From contig NC_069661.1 in assembly GCF_027244095.1 (NCBI RefSeq), positions 188,188,501 through 188,252,500 of the forward strand: a stretch of 64,000 nt of DNA, given 5' to 3'. The stretch is from Hemicordylus capensis. Its lineage: Eukaryota; Chordata; Lepidosauria; Squamata; Cordylidae. The translations under genes and the position numbers were made by a program. Positions 22,727 through 33,013 of this stretch are shown here, one piece after another. The stretch's first letter is position 1, and each line of letters begins with the position of its first letter. The notes beneath the pieces were generated by a model. That model did not search any database. It was not told the DNA's origin and saw only the letters and a program-made list of their open reading frames with translations.

Positions 22727-23391
22727 TAGGGATGTGCGAATGGTCCGGTAGTTCGCGGGTTCAGTGGGGGTTGAGATCGAACTGAACCCCCCACCCCAGT
22801 TCCGTCCGAACCGGAACCAAACCACCGGACAAAGTTTGTGATTTTTTTTTAAAAAATGCCTTAAAATTACCTTTAGCCCCTTCAGGGGGCTTCCTGTATG
22901 CCGCGGGAGGTGGTGGTGTCCACAAAGGTTTCCCCTCCCCACTCCGGCCTCTTAAGTCACTGCCGTAGCCTGGGTAATCCATTTATTTTGGCCCATTCAG
23001 GCCTCTGTAGTGTACGGCAGTGGCCAAAATGGCCGTCACCGTGCACTACAGAGGCCCGAACGGGCCAAAATAAATGGATTACCTGGGCTGCAGTGGTGAC
23101 TTAAGAGGCCGGCGGGGGAGTGGGAATCTTCATGGACCCCCCTGTGGCATATAGGAAGCACCCCCAAGGGGCTAAAGGTAATTTTAAGTCTTTTTAAAAA
23201 AAATTAAAAATTCACGAACTTTGTCCAGCGGTTTGGTTCCGGTTCAGACGGAACTGGGGTGGGGGGTTCAGTTCTGACTGGACCCAGGGGGGGGAGGTTC
23301 TGATGGGGGCCAGACTGGACTTGGCGGTTCAGGTTCAAGTCCGGTTTGGACTCGAACCGAACTGGGCCAGCTAGTTCCATGCACACCCCTA
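22727..23391. mobile_element. Foldback hAT element (TAGGGATG family)
   Basis: 665 bp, starting TAGGGATGTGCGAATGG and ending TTCCATGCACACCCCTA. Flanks tttggaag (22719-22726) and tttggcag (23392-23399) match at 7 of 8 bases. Long inverted arms: 'aattacctttagccccttc' near 22866 returns inverted near 23170, with the turn near 23010 ('gaggcc' and 'gcactac' pairs). Inserted in CR1 reverse-transcriptase sequence. Confidence 0.92.
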
Positions 23392-23690
23392 TTTGGCAGT
23401 CCAGGTATACTATGTCAACTGGATCGCCTTTATCCACACACCTGTTGACACGCTCAAAGAACTCCAAAAGGTTTGTGAGGGAAGATTTACCTTTGCAAAC
23501 GCCATGCTGGTTCTCCCCCAGCAGGACCTGTTCTTCTATGTGCATTACAATTTTATCCTTGAGAATGCTTTCCATTAATTTGCCTGAAACAGACTCTAAA
23601 CTAACTGACCTGTAATTTCCTGGATCACCCCTGGATCCCTCTTTGAAAATTGATGTTACATTGGCTACTTTCCAGTCCTTTTGTACAGAG

Positions 23691-23738
23691 CCTGATAGTA
23701 GGGATAACTACTATCCTGATAGTAGGGATAACTACTAT
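23691..23738. repeat. Two exact tandem copies of a 24-bp unit
   Basis: The unit begins cctgatagtagggataac and is repeated once with no change seen. Each unit is itself partly palindromic (gatagtag and ctactatc). It lies inside CR1 sequence and looks like a local replication-slippage duplication. Confidence 0.9.
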
Positions 23739-23895
23739 CTAATATACAAAAATATTGTATATTTTTGCAAGGAGGTTGGCAATTTCACATTTGAGTTAAG
23801 GACTCTTGGATGGATGCTGTCTGCCCCTGTCCAATCAAATACACACATTACAACAAGATTTTTCATGATACTATTTCCTGGGATACTGAAATAGT

Positions 23896-24055
23896 ATCCC
23901 CCCTGGTGGATGGGTTTACCATTGCCATCTCCCACACAGTATGAGATGATGCCTTTCAGCATTCCCATAATCTGGGAAACATACCAGCAGGGATTCAAAT
24001 CGGCAACCTCTGGCTTGCTAGTCAAGTCATTTCCCCACTGCGCCATTAGGTGGTC
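23896..24055 (-). mobile_element. Sauria-type SINE, partial
   Basis: On the minus strand it carries the tRNA-like head region (plus 'ttccccactgcgccatta' and 'gggattcaaatcggcaacct', the B-box part) and body (plus 'cccataatctgggaaacata', 'gatgatgcctttcagcat', 'taccattgccatctccc'). It lacks the BovB-like 3' end. Confidence 0.88.
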
Positions 24056-24059
24056 AATG

Positions 24060-25490
24060 AAAATAAACAGCAGTTACAGACTAGCTGGGAGAGAGAGAGA
24101 AGTGCTGGTGAGGTGGATATAGGAGCTGGAGCACATTAGGGTACCGGGCTTTCTCTCTGGAAACTGATATAACTGGTTGCTGATTTGTAGGAGCGCTCTG
24201 TTATTTCAACTCCATCTAATGTCCAACCTGTATATTAGTAAACAGACTACATATTACTATACGTTTCCAGTGATCCAAAGGAAGCCAGGACTTACCTATC
24301 ACTGTTACCTGTGGAAGCTGTCGCCGCTTGAGGAAATAGAGAGCAGGCACATATATGCGCACAACTACCTATAAATGTTCCATTGAGTATAATGGGCTTT
24401 ACTCTGCAATTAACATGCATAGGGTTGCAGTGCACCGTTTCTTCCAGGTGCCTGATGGAACACAGAGCAGATACAAGTTGACCAAGTGCAATGCAAAGGA
24501 AGTTCACGTCCAGGCAGGCAGTACTGACGAGCTTCCCTCAGTCCAAGCTGGCACTGCATCTGCACTACTTACCGGAAGCCCAGGCAGGCAATGTGGACGA
24601 GGCAACAGTTTGGTCAGGGCACATCAGAGGCTTGTTGTACAAACGTCATGGCAGCAAATCTGGATTCCAAGCAACAGCTGTATACTTGACAAAATGCTGC
24701 AGCCACGCCTGGCTCTCTTTCTTATATTATGTATTAGGCATACAATTTAAAAACTGCTAGAAGTTTTGGGTTTTTTTTTAAGCGTAATGTGTATTATCAG
24801 CCCTTTGAGAGGTTGAGAGAGAGATTTAGTGGGGCAGTGGGCTTCCATGAGGCAAGATGAAACAGTCACTTCAGGCACTGCTGTGAAGAGGGGGCACAGG
24901 AGAAGGGTTGTGCCAGCCTCCTGCCACCATGGGTGCCAATCCACAGATCTCCCTGCCTTCCACTGAGACACACCTCTTCTTTCCCTGTCCCCACCTCCCA
25001 TTATGATCTAGGAATGCTCCTACTGTCGCTGCTTGGCTTGGTGACAGAGTCTGAGAGTTTGTATGCCTCTGTGGCCTTGGCAGTATGACCCTAGCATGCT
25101 GAGCACCTGCCCACAGATCAGGGAGGATGTGTCATATCCTTTTCCACCTCAGGAAGCACAATGTCTTAGACTGCCCCTGAAATATTTGCTTTCTCCAACC
25201 ATGGCTAGCCTTGACCAAGCCACATCCACACCATCTGCTTGAAACTCAGATGGGTCAATTCCAGGCAGAAACTGGCTCCTTGAGATTGGTTTTCAACTCT
25301 GCATGGGAACGGAAAGTTCAGGGAGTTCGGAGAAACAGCAGTGGAGAGATTTAAATCAAGGCAATTTATCAGCAATCAAAACTGCCAAGGGGGAAAAAAA
25401 GACCAATTTAAGTAATTGATCTAAATAAAAATATTCCTTTGTCTTGACGCCTCCTAAATAAAAGTGTGTGTGAATTGGTTGCCAACTTGC
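24060..25490. other. No gene recognised
   Basis: Plain DNA with one short recurring motif near 24385-24425 ('gggctttactctgcaatt', 'catgcatagggttgca'), an eroded version of a palindromic motif repeated elsewhere in the window. No exon supported. Confidence 0.4.
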
Positions 25491-25498
25491 TATAAGCA

Positions 25499-25740
25499 CA
25501 GGGGCGTAGCAAGATTGGAGTGGGCTGCAAGTCATTTAATGGTACTAGAGAAAGACATGCTGTTCTGGTAGCTCCAGGTCTTAACACTCACATCAATTTT
25601 GGAGGATGAATACAACTGAAGGTAGCCCGGACGGGTGCACAGCTGGGGGAGTCAGTCATATGACTTGCCTCTGGGGGGGCCCTAAGGCAGTGGGCCCCAA
25701 GACAACTGTCTCCCTTTGCCCTATTATAGTTACGCCCCTG
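25499..25740. mobile_element. hAT-type non-autonomous element (CAGGGGCGTAGC family)
   Basis: 242 bp, left end CAGGGGCGTAGCAAGATTGG, right end TATAGTTACGCCCCTG. Perfect 8-bp duplication tataagca (25491-25498 and 25741-25748). Sister of the element at 14430, with the same 'cctctggggggg' and 'aagacaactg' interior. Confidence 0.96.
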
Positions 25741-25748
25741 TATAAGCA

Positions 25749-28040
25749 TAACAACATATTGGCTTGGATCCAAAGAACTGTAAGAGGAAAGAGAAAAGGT
25801 ATTACAACTGCACTGTTGCACAAGTCTGAACAGAAGACTTCACACAGTGCACAGCCGTAGTCTATCAAGGTTGCAATTCTGTAAAAGAAACATGGTTTAA
25901 AAAAAAAAAAAAAGGCTGTAGCATATACATGCAAACTGGCTATTACAGGATCCTGAAAAGAGCTTGGTTCAAGAGCTTGCATTAATGGAAGATGTTTTCT
26001 GGATTTGGGGTCACTTTCTCATGGAATAGTCTTCCTTAAGCCAGAAAAAAGCCCTTTTGTGAGTGGAAGAGGCTTTCTGCTCACCAAAGCAAACCTTTGG
26101 ATCCAAGCCATTCATATGATGTTGCTTCGTTCTGATGGCCAGCTCTTGCATCTTCTGTTGCATTGTTTACATGTGCCACATTTTCTTTTTTTGACCGAGC
26201 AAAGGGATTTCTTCAAAATCCCCATACTCTTTTTTGACATGCAGCCATAGCAGATTTTTGGTTGGAATCAACTCTAGGAGAAGCTTTTTCTCATACAAAT
26301 GCTCTATTCCACCTCACCCCACAAAAAAGTAAATAATCTCAACCAGCAGCAAGGTCTGCGGGTAGCTACTTACTGGATCAGTGGCTGACATCCTGACTAA
26401 ATTTACTAGTGGAAGAAGTCTTACTAGTAATCCATCAGAGTAACTCCTTAGTACTGTTGAATAACTTAGTCTGGATATTAGCCAGTATTTCCTATGAGAT
26501 GGGACGCAAGTGTCCATTGTTTTTAATTGGTAGGTAGAGTGATAAATATTTATAATTAGAATACCAACACTGAACCATTTGCAAAGATCAGGTAGTTACT
26601 GTGCATAAAAGATCACCCAGATGGATCTGTGGATGACTTACCAGTTCTTGGTCGCAAGTATCAAGTCATAAGATAAGTACATGAACTGTTGTGTTTCACG
26701 ATGAGTGACTAATATGTTTTTTGCACTTTTCTTTAGAAAGAAAAGCAATCCCTAATAAGTTCATGAGAGGGTCATAAGTTCATAAAAAGGTAAAACATCC
26801 AGTTTCGAGATATATATTTGCATTAAATTGAGTTTTAAACCCATTTTAAAAAGAGAAAAATATCAATTAAACATAATAAAATAAAATCAGATTATTCAAA
26901 AACCATCCATATTTATCCATCCTGTAAAGTAGTTGCCACCACATGTAACCATAGCAGTCTCATATCAAGACTGCTGCACAAAACTTTCTCATTGAAGGAT
27001 GGGATGAAAAAATCAGATTAAGTACTACTGTAAATTACTTTTGTTTTACAGGAAAACTGAATTCAGAATGGATCTATCATTTATGTGCATATCTAGAACA
27101 TCTATGGAAGTTTTATAGGGCTTCTAAAGCAGTTAAATTATCTATTAAAACAGTGCTAAATATTTTTAGATGAAAATGCAATGCCATGTCTGAATTTCGG
27201 AGATCTAGACTGTATTCAATTAACTCTCCATTTCTGAATTCAATGAACTATAGCAGATAGACGGACAAATAGATCTGCTATAGTAATACACTGCACAACT
27301 TTTAGTAAAATTATCATAGTATGTTGACAGAATCCAGAGAATAGGAAAAATAACTTTCTAAGACCCAGTGTGGTCCAGGATGCTGGATGTGAGAATCCTG
27401 CATTTAAAACTCTACTCAGTCACAGACTCTTTGGATAGTCACCCTTTTAGTCTCTCCAAATAGGGCCAGCCTGTGCAGACCTAGGTGGCAGACCTAGGTG
27501 GTTGCCTAGGACACCACATTTTGGGATGTGGGTGTTGCCACCCTTCCCACCACAAATAGCCGTGCAAGCTTCTGGTGGCAGACGGGGCAACGAGGAAGCA
27601 GATTCTACATTTAAACATGCATAAAATGTCCACCGCCGCTGCCCTGCCTCCTGTACCACTGCCCCACTCTGCACTGGAGTCCATCCCCACTGTGCCCCTC
27701 ACCCCGCTGCTCAGCTGGCCAATGAACATGTGTAGCAGCCACGTGTGGGAGCAGCCTAGTAAAAAACAATGAGCATGCACAGCCAGCTGAGCAGCAGGGG
27801 GGTAGTGGCGGAGGCAGACTCCGTGCGGAACTGGCAGCAGTGCAGGGGGTCAGCAGTGAGGCATCTTACAAATGTTTAAAGGTATAATCTACTTCCACAT
27901 TACCCCCAACACATTCGGCACAAGCCACCAAGTATGACTTTGTCCACCACCACATTCAGTCAGAATGTGGATGATCTGCAAGCTCTAGTAATGAAAGTCA
28001 AGGAGCACAGTAGAGGAAAAAATGGGACTCCAACTAACGA
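25749..28040. other. No gene recognised; possible element at 27465-27870
   Basis: Mostly AT-rich and featureless. From about 27465 to 27870 the sequence turns GC-rich, with a 13-base direct repeat ('cagacctaggtgg' twice near 27477 and 27490). This may be another non-autonomous DNA element, but no ends or target duplication could be matched. No exon supported. Confidence 0.35.
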
Positions 28041-28246
28041 GCCAGTGTGGTGTAGTGGTTAGAGTGCTGGACTAGGACTGGGGAGACCTGAGTTCAAATC
28101 CCCATTCAGCCATGAAACTAGCTGGGTGACTCTGGGCCAGTCACTTCTCTCTCAGCCTAACCTACTTCACAGGGTTGTTGTGAAAGAGAAACTCAAGTAT
28201 GTAGTACACCACTCTGGGCTCCTTGGAGGAAGAGCGGGATATAAAT

Positions 28247-28250
<4 letters not shown>
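28041..28250 (+). mobile_element. tRNA-headed squamate SINE, full length
   Basis: About 210 bp. The tRNA-like head has box A and box B ('gtgtggtgtagtggttagag', 'gagttcaaatccc'). The body 'gggtgactctgggccagtca', 'ctctcagcctaacctacttc' and 'acagggttgttgtg' follows, and the copy ends 'ctccttggaggaagagcggg' and 'atataaatg' before (AAT)n. A 3' fragment of the same family is at 44505. Of the squamate SINE families it most resembles the Squam1 type, but the name is from memory. Confidence 0.88.

Positions 28251-28280
<30 letters not shown>
28250..28280. repeat. (AAT)n microsatellite
   Basis: About ten AAT units forming the tail of the SINE at 28041 and abutting the BovB copy. Confidence 0.95.
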
Positions 28281-28282
<2 letters not shown>

Positions 28283-29160
28283 GTAAAGAAGACTAAACTA
28301 ATGACAACGGGTACAGCGGGCAGCCTCAGAATTGACAATGACGACACTGAAGTGGTAGATAGCTTCTGCCTTTTAGGATCGTCCATCAACAGTAAAGGAT
28401 CCAGCAGTCAAGAAATACGGCGCAGACTAGCACTTGGTAGGATTGCAGTGAAGGCCTTAGAAAGGATATTTAGATACCGCGACATGTCTATACCTACAAA
28501 GATTAGAATAGTTTTGGACAATGGTTTTTCCCGTGACACTCTGTGGATGCAAAAGCTGGACTTCGAAGAAGCAAGATAGAAAAAGCATTGACGCTTTTGA
28601 ACTTTGGAGCCAGAGAAGACTTTTGAGGATACCATGGACAGCCAGGAAAACAAACAAATGGACAGTCTTGGACTGGCCCACAGGGCAAATTCCTGATGTG
28701 CCCCACTCATGGGGCGCCCCTGCACCCAACCGCACTTGGCAGCAGTGAATGCTCCCACCCTTAAGTACCCATTCTGCTCAAAACCCAGCACGCTCCCCAC
28801 ATATATTCCACCGCCCTCTCAGTGCCCCCAGTCCGGCCCTGCAAATGGATCACAGAACAAATCAATCTAGAATTTTCACTCGAGCCATAAATGACCAGGC
28901 TCAAACTATCATACTTTGGACACATTATGCGAAAACCCAGCTCCCTTGAGAAGTCTATAATGCTGGGGAAAGTTGAAGGAAAGAGAAGAAGAGGACGACC
29001 AGCAGCAAGGTGGATGGACTTGATTACGACAGCAATGAATGCATCACTGAGAGACCTTAAAGGCCAAGTTGAAGACAGATCCTCCTGGATAGAATCTATA
29101 TCTATGTGGTCGCTAAGAGTCAACACCAACTTGAGGGCACTTAATCAATCAATCAATCAA
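28281..29160 (+). mobile_element. BovB/RTE LINE 3' part, split by a hAT
   Basis: A 5'-truncated BovB. Translated blocks in order: 'DSFCLLGSSINSKGSSSQEI' and 'RRRLALGRIAVKALERIFRY' (frame open from 28223 to 28579); 'FPVTLCGCKSWTSKKQDRKS', 'FELWSQRRLLRIPWTARKTN' (another frame); then after the hAT 'SLEKSIMLGKVEGKRRRGRP' and 'GQVEDRSSWIESISMWSLR'. At least two frame changes apart from the hAT. It ends with (aatc)n. The reverse-transcriptase catalytic region is absent because of 5' truncation. Confidence 0.93.
28663..28841. mobile_element. hAT-type MITE inside BovB
   Basis: 179 bp, left end CAGTCTTGGACTGGCCC, right end CCCCAGTCCGGCCCTG as imperfect inverted repeats. Perfect 8-bp duplication caaatgga (28655-28662 and 28842-28849). 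The uninterrupted site is seen in the other BovB copy near 7237 ('aacaaatggatca'), which proves the insertion. Non-coding. Confidence 0.97.
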
Positions 29161-29229
29161 CATTCAGTTAACCTTCAATTATGTATGGTAGAGAATATAA
29201 TTTTAACAGAATGGGGGGAGGGGCAAAGT

Positions 29230-29565
29230 CATACTTAGCCTAAGGTGCCAAAAACCCTACGGCCAGGATGCCACTTGGGCAGCTGGAGGACGTAGTTCTG
29301 ATGGCGGTTGCCCTGCCCTCTGTGACTGTCCATTCGGACCTTCTCCCACCCTCCCCAGTCAGTGTTTCATTGAAACGCTGGCTGGCTGGGCTTCCCCCAC
29401 CCAGCCCAGCCAGCATTTCAGTGAAATTGACTGGGGAGGAGAGGGGCAGCAGCTGGGTATGGGAGGGGGCAAGGGGGTACCCCTGCTGTAGGTGAGGGGG
29501 TACCCTGGTAGCCCCCCAACCCTTGCTCCATAGTTCCTACACCCCTGCCTACGTCCAGCCCTGTC
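29230..29565. repeat. GC-rich palindrome-bearing segment, probably DNA-transposon derived
   Basis: The centre (29352-29438) is a hairpin: 'ctccccagtcagtgtttcat' against its complement 'tttcagtgaaattgactg'. Near the right edge 'cctacacccctg' and 'ccagccctg' look like hAT right ends, but no left partner or target duplication was found. Non-coding. Confidence 0.45.
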
Positions 29566-30169
29566 TCCAAACTGATTGCATCCTATCACAGAATATTTTG
29601 TGAAGATAAAATGATACAAACTGTAGAACCGTTTGTATGTTAACATCCTATCCTAACAGAGTTTACAGAGAGGCACATGCCATCCACTTATGTCTGAGTA
29701 AACCACGCCTAAAATCAGGTTGCAAAAGAATACAATGGATTAAATATAGCAAGGCACTTTGAGGAATTGCAACTTCTCTGCTTTTTGCTTGAAACTCCCT
29801 GTCCACTCTCCACCCTTTCCTAGGACTGTCACCATCACTGCAACTTCCCGTCAGTTTTACATAAGAGGGCACCAGCCCCACTGAATACAGTGAAATTTAG
29901 GATAAGAAGACAGGTTTAGGATTGCGCTGCATGTCACTAATAGCCCAATCCAATGCAGAGTTCGGTGCGCCGCCGACCTCTTTGGTTCCTGGGCCAACCA
30001 TGAACAGGATCAGGCTGCACACAATTCATTTATCATTTAATTCATTTCTTTTTCATGCGGCGTAAAAAGGCTGCTGGCTGGGCGATTCTTGCAAACGGTT
30101 GCATATCGGCTAGCTGCCTGCCCCTTCCGAAGCCTATAGAAGGAATGGCATCCGAGAAGAAGAGGAAAC

Positions 30170-30198
30170 TGACGTCGTTAGCACAACTGGGCGGGGCC
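30170..30198. promoter_or_regulatory. CRE-like site and GC box
   Basis: TGACGTCG at 30170 is one base from the palindromic CREB/ATF site TGACGTCA, and GGGCGGGGCC at 30189 is a classic SP-family GC box 19 bases on. Both lie at the left shoulder of the CpG island, where the upstream promoter would be for a plus-strand gene. Confidence 0.55.
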
Positions 30199-31213
30199 GC
30201 GAGCTGAGCAGGGCTCTGCCTCGAAGAACATTGTTCGGCGTTATTAATTACGCTCGTGTATCCAGTCCGAAACAGAATGAATGGCCATCAGAGAGAGAGA
30301 GCCCGAGCCTGAACACGTTGAATTCCCGCCCAGTTCAACGGGCATTGCTTCCTCCGAAGTAAACTCAGAACTGCAGCCTTCACTAAATACAATTCTTCTC
30401 ACTCTCCTCCTCCGAAGAGTTGTGTGGGGCTGAACCTACCCTCGTTCCGGCACTGCCGCACTCATCTTCCCTCCACACCCGATTCCTCCCCCACCTCCCT
30501 GTCTCTCTCTCTGGGTGAGAGTGTGCGCATCTGTGCCTTCCTTTTTTCTTTCAGCCACACGCTTGTAGGGCGCGTGCTCCGGGAACATCTCTCTCTCTCG
30601 CGCGCGGCAGCACCAGGATGGGGCCCTGCGTGAGGTTTGGGGGGGAGGGGAAGGAGAGGGAGGGAGGCGGCAGCAAGGAAAGGGGAGGGGGAGCGAACGA
30701 GGGCCGCAGTGTCGCTCGGCTCAGCCACGCGCTTGCGCGCTCCGAGCAGAGTGGCGAGGTCAAACCCCTCTTCCTCCTCCTCCTCCACCGCCGGACTGAG
30801 CGCAAGGGAAGCCAGAGTGAGGCTGGGCGTGCAGCGTCACGGCGGCGGCTTCAAGCCTCGCCCAGCCACAGACGGCGAGGAGGGAGTGTGCGTGGATAGA
30901 TAGAAGCCTCGGCCGGGGAGGAGGAGGCGGCGGCGGCGGCGGCGGAAGGACGGGCGGACGCGCGGAACGGTAGAGCCGTCCGGTAGGTAGAGGCGGCCAT
31001 GGCTCCCGGGCGGGTGAAGGGAGACAGGAAACCGGGCCCGGCGCTGGGGCGTGCGTGAGGGTGGAGGACTCGCGACACGAGCTCCCGGCGGCGACGGTGG
31101 TCTAACACAGGTGGCTCGGCAGGCAGAGCCTCGGAGGGGGTGAGGGGCTGGGTGGGAAGGCGTCGGCGAAGCTCTCTGTCTCTGCAGGCGGGACAAGGCG
31201 CTCTCGCTAGAAC

Positions 31214-31432
31214 ATGGCGGAGGCGGAACCGAGCCGACCGCTCCCCTCAATAGGCAGAAGCCGGGCTGGGGCGAAGCCCGGAGGAGCTGCTGCTACTGCT
31301 GCTTCTCCCTCCTCGGAAGAAGTTGGAGCGGAAGGGGAAAAGTTGGAGCACCTCATACCAGGCCGCCCGCACTTGGGACCCCCGGGGGTGGGCGGGCGGG
31401 GAGAGAGAGGAGAGCGCGGGCGGGGGGGGGGG
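31214..31432 (+). CDS. Candidate first coding exon of an unidentified host gene
   Basis: The ATG at 31214 lies in a strong start context (gaacATGG) within the CpG island. It opens a frame beginning MAEAEPSRPLPSIGRSRAG, rich in Ala, Gly, Glu and Ser and running open to 31546. This is typical of disordered N-termini encoded in CpG islands. Two possible splice donors keep it short: GT at 31388 (gg|gtgggc) and GT at 31433 (ggg|gtaatt, the better match, used for the end here). I do not recognise the protein. GC-rich DNA yields open frames by chance, so this may instead be 5'UTR, with another possible donor (g|gtaggt) at 30983. Confidence 0.28.
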
Positions 31433-31849
31433 GTAATTGGGTCCGCCAGTCCCGTCCTGCGGCGTAGCTGCGAAGAAAGTTCTTCGCTGCCGGCCGGCCG
31501 GGCTCGTGTGGTGTGGCCCTCTGTGGGGAGCCGCAGCCGCGCCTAGTCCGGCTGGGTCGAAGCTGCTCACTGTTTCCATTCTCCACCCCAGCGGGAAGCT
31601 GGGCGGCCGCTCTTCAGGCTGCGATAGGCCTCTTCCTCTTCCCAGCTTGCTGCCAGGCTCTGCTTTCAGCCCCTAAGGAATGAGCAACCTCGAACGGAGA
31701 TCATGCTCTGTCCGAATTCTTCCGGCTAGAAAAACAGGCGCTTCTCCAGCCGAGTCTGGCCCTCGGGCCGCGCTGCTGCTGTTGCCGCCTCCTCCTATAG
31801 CGGCCGGATTGAACCCAGACTTGCATCTCCTGTTATAGGGGAAGAAGGC

Positions 31850-32640
31850 AATGCCCACTCTGAAACGGTTCACTTGCGGATACAGTATTGATTAGACTTC
31901 TTAGTGCTACATGTCCCCCTTACAGAAACCAAGAGCAAAACGGAATCAAAAAATTTAAAAGGAAGAAGGGGGTGTGTGTGAATGGGGAATCTCATACTAC
32001 TTCTTTTTCTGCCCCCGACCTGAATGCATTGCTTGTAGCTAACTCCCATTGTTTTTAGCGAAGCTTATTTTAATATCACTGCGCTTAAAACTGCTGGCAA
32101 AGAGTGACTGCAGTAGTTATATTTGGGTTAGTTTAGTGAAGTTCTCAAAATGGAAGTTCTTGCAAGTTGTTATAGCCTAAGTAACTGTTTCTGAACTGTT
32201 CTAGTTCATTTTCATTCAAGTTTAGAAGCATCTCTGCCTGGCAAACAAAAACACTCTCCTTTATTGAGTGGCTGTACAGTTTCTGGTTGATTTGGCCTAT
32301 TATAGTATTTGAGTAACTTCCTGTCTAAGAAACTAAATCCAGACAAGACTGGGGCAATGATGATTGTCAAGTCCTGTGATAGATGGAGGTGGGGACAGAT
32401 ATCCACAAATGCACTTGCCAGCTCGCCAGGGGCAAGTGTATCCTTATCCTCTGGTGAGCAGGACACCCAGCCCCACACAATCTCCTTCCCAGAGACCTCA
32501 TTTCTAATGCTATTTTTGAGAAGGTAAGAAATCCCTTTTGAGCAGTAGGAGAGCATTCCCACTGTTTCTCAGCCTTTTCATATCCCAATGCAAAAGAGAG
32601 AAGATCTGCTTCTCTCTCTCTCTCCCCCCCCCACGTACTG
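31850..32640. other. No gene or repeat recognised
   Basis: Sequence just right of the CpG island, returning to AT-rich composition. If a plus-strand gene starts in the island this would be early intron 1. A (tc)n tract occurs at 32610-32630. Confidence 0.4.
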
Positions 32641-32646
32641 GAGAGG

Positions 32647-32753
32647 CAGGGCTGTCCTTAGGGCATGGCAAGCAGGGTGACCGCCCCAGTCCCCACTCTT
32701 GGGGATTTGCCTCAGGCCCTGCACCCTGCCAGGGCTCTCTAAGGATGGCCCTG
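32647..32753. mobile_element. Short hAT-type MITE
   Basis: 107 bp, left end CAGGGCTGTCCTTAGGGC, right end CTCTAAGGATGGCCCTG as inverted repeats. Flanks tggagagg and tgggtagg agree at 6 of 8 bases, so the duplication has decayed. Ends resemble those of the hAT at 12534. Confidence 0.82.
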
Positions 32754-33013
32754 TGGGTAGGATTTGGGGGAAGAGGGGGGGTTGGTGGTGAGCACAAATA
32801 ATGATAGTGAGTTAATCCAACATTTCCTGTCAATATTGGGACTCGGTTTGCCCTTAAAACTAACACTATATCTAGAAAACCAGGATGCAGCAGTGTCTGA
32901 AAATACTTTCTGCCTGTTCTGTTTGTCTCCATAATAAGGTCTGAATTGATCATTCAGACTTCTGTAGTTCAGATACTTGTCTACTGTAATGCTCCCTAAG
33001 TGGGATTATCCTT

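Larger units (their letters stand above)
20736..23840 (-). mobile_element. CR1 LINE, heavily interrupted
   Basis: A minus-strand CR1 spread over 3.1 kb. On plus it begins with the 3' end ('agaacagccctgttggatca', 'tagtccagcatcctgtttc'), passes two hAT insertions, then continues with reverse-transcriptase sequence, read on minus as 'FDKVPHQRLLKKLSSHGIRG', 'MESILKDKIVMHIEEQVLLG' and 'KSSLTNLLEFFERVNRCVDK'. A third insertion (22727) splits the region between 'VYLDCQ' and 'FDKVPHQ'. Between about 22200 and 22260 the 3'UTR passes straight into internal coding sequence, so the stretch that held the C-terminus was deleted. 5'-truncated near 23840. Several stops. Confidence 0.88.
30060..31850. promoter_or_regulatory. 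CpG island: host gene promoter and first-exon region
   Basis: Abrupt change from AT-rich, CpG-poor DNA to very GC-rich, CpG-dense DNA, densest at about 30560-31620, free of recognisable repeats. This is the usual signature of a constitutive or developmental vertebrate promoter. It contains GC boxes, ct-rich tracts (30485-30600), a (cgg)n run near 30930, and no TATA box that I can see. Gene and direction are not certain. Divergent transcription is possible, since long open frames occur on both strands purely from base composition. The long stretches on either side without host exons would fit a large first intron or intergenic space. Confidence 0.9.

Noticed and set aside
22731-23391. A retroviral-type LTR pair
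   Set aside because: The repeats are inverted rather than direct, ends are TAGGGATG/CATCCCTA and the duplication is 8 bp, all pointing to a hAT foldback.
5436-29160. CRISPR-like or other array from the regularly spaced short repeats
   Set aside because: The repeats are microsatellites (AAT, AATC, TTTA) marking LINE and SINE tails. There are no spacers and the genome is vertebrate.
30462-31586. Many long open frames in the CpG island, both strands
   Set aside because: GC-rich DNA has few stop codons. Arg, Pro and Gly-rich residues and overlap on both strands argue against real proteins, apart from the weak case at 31214.
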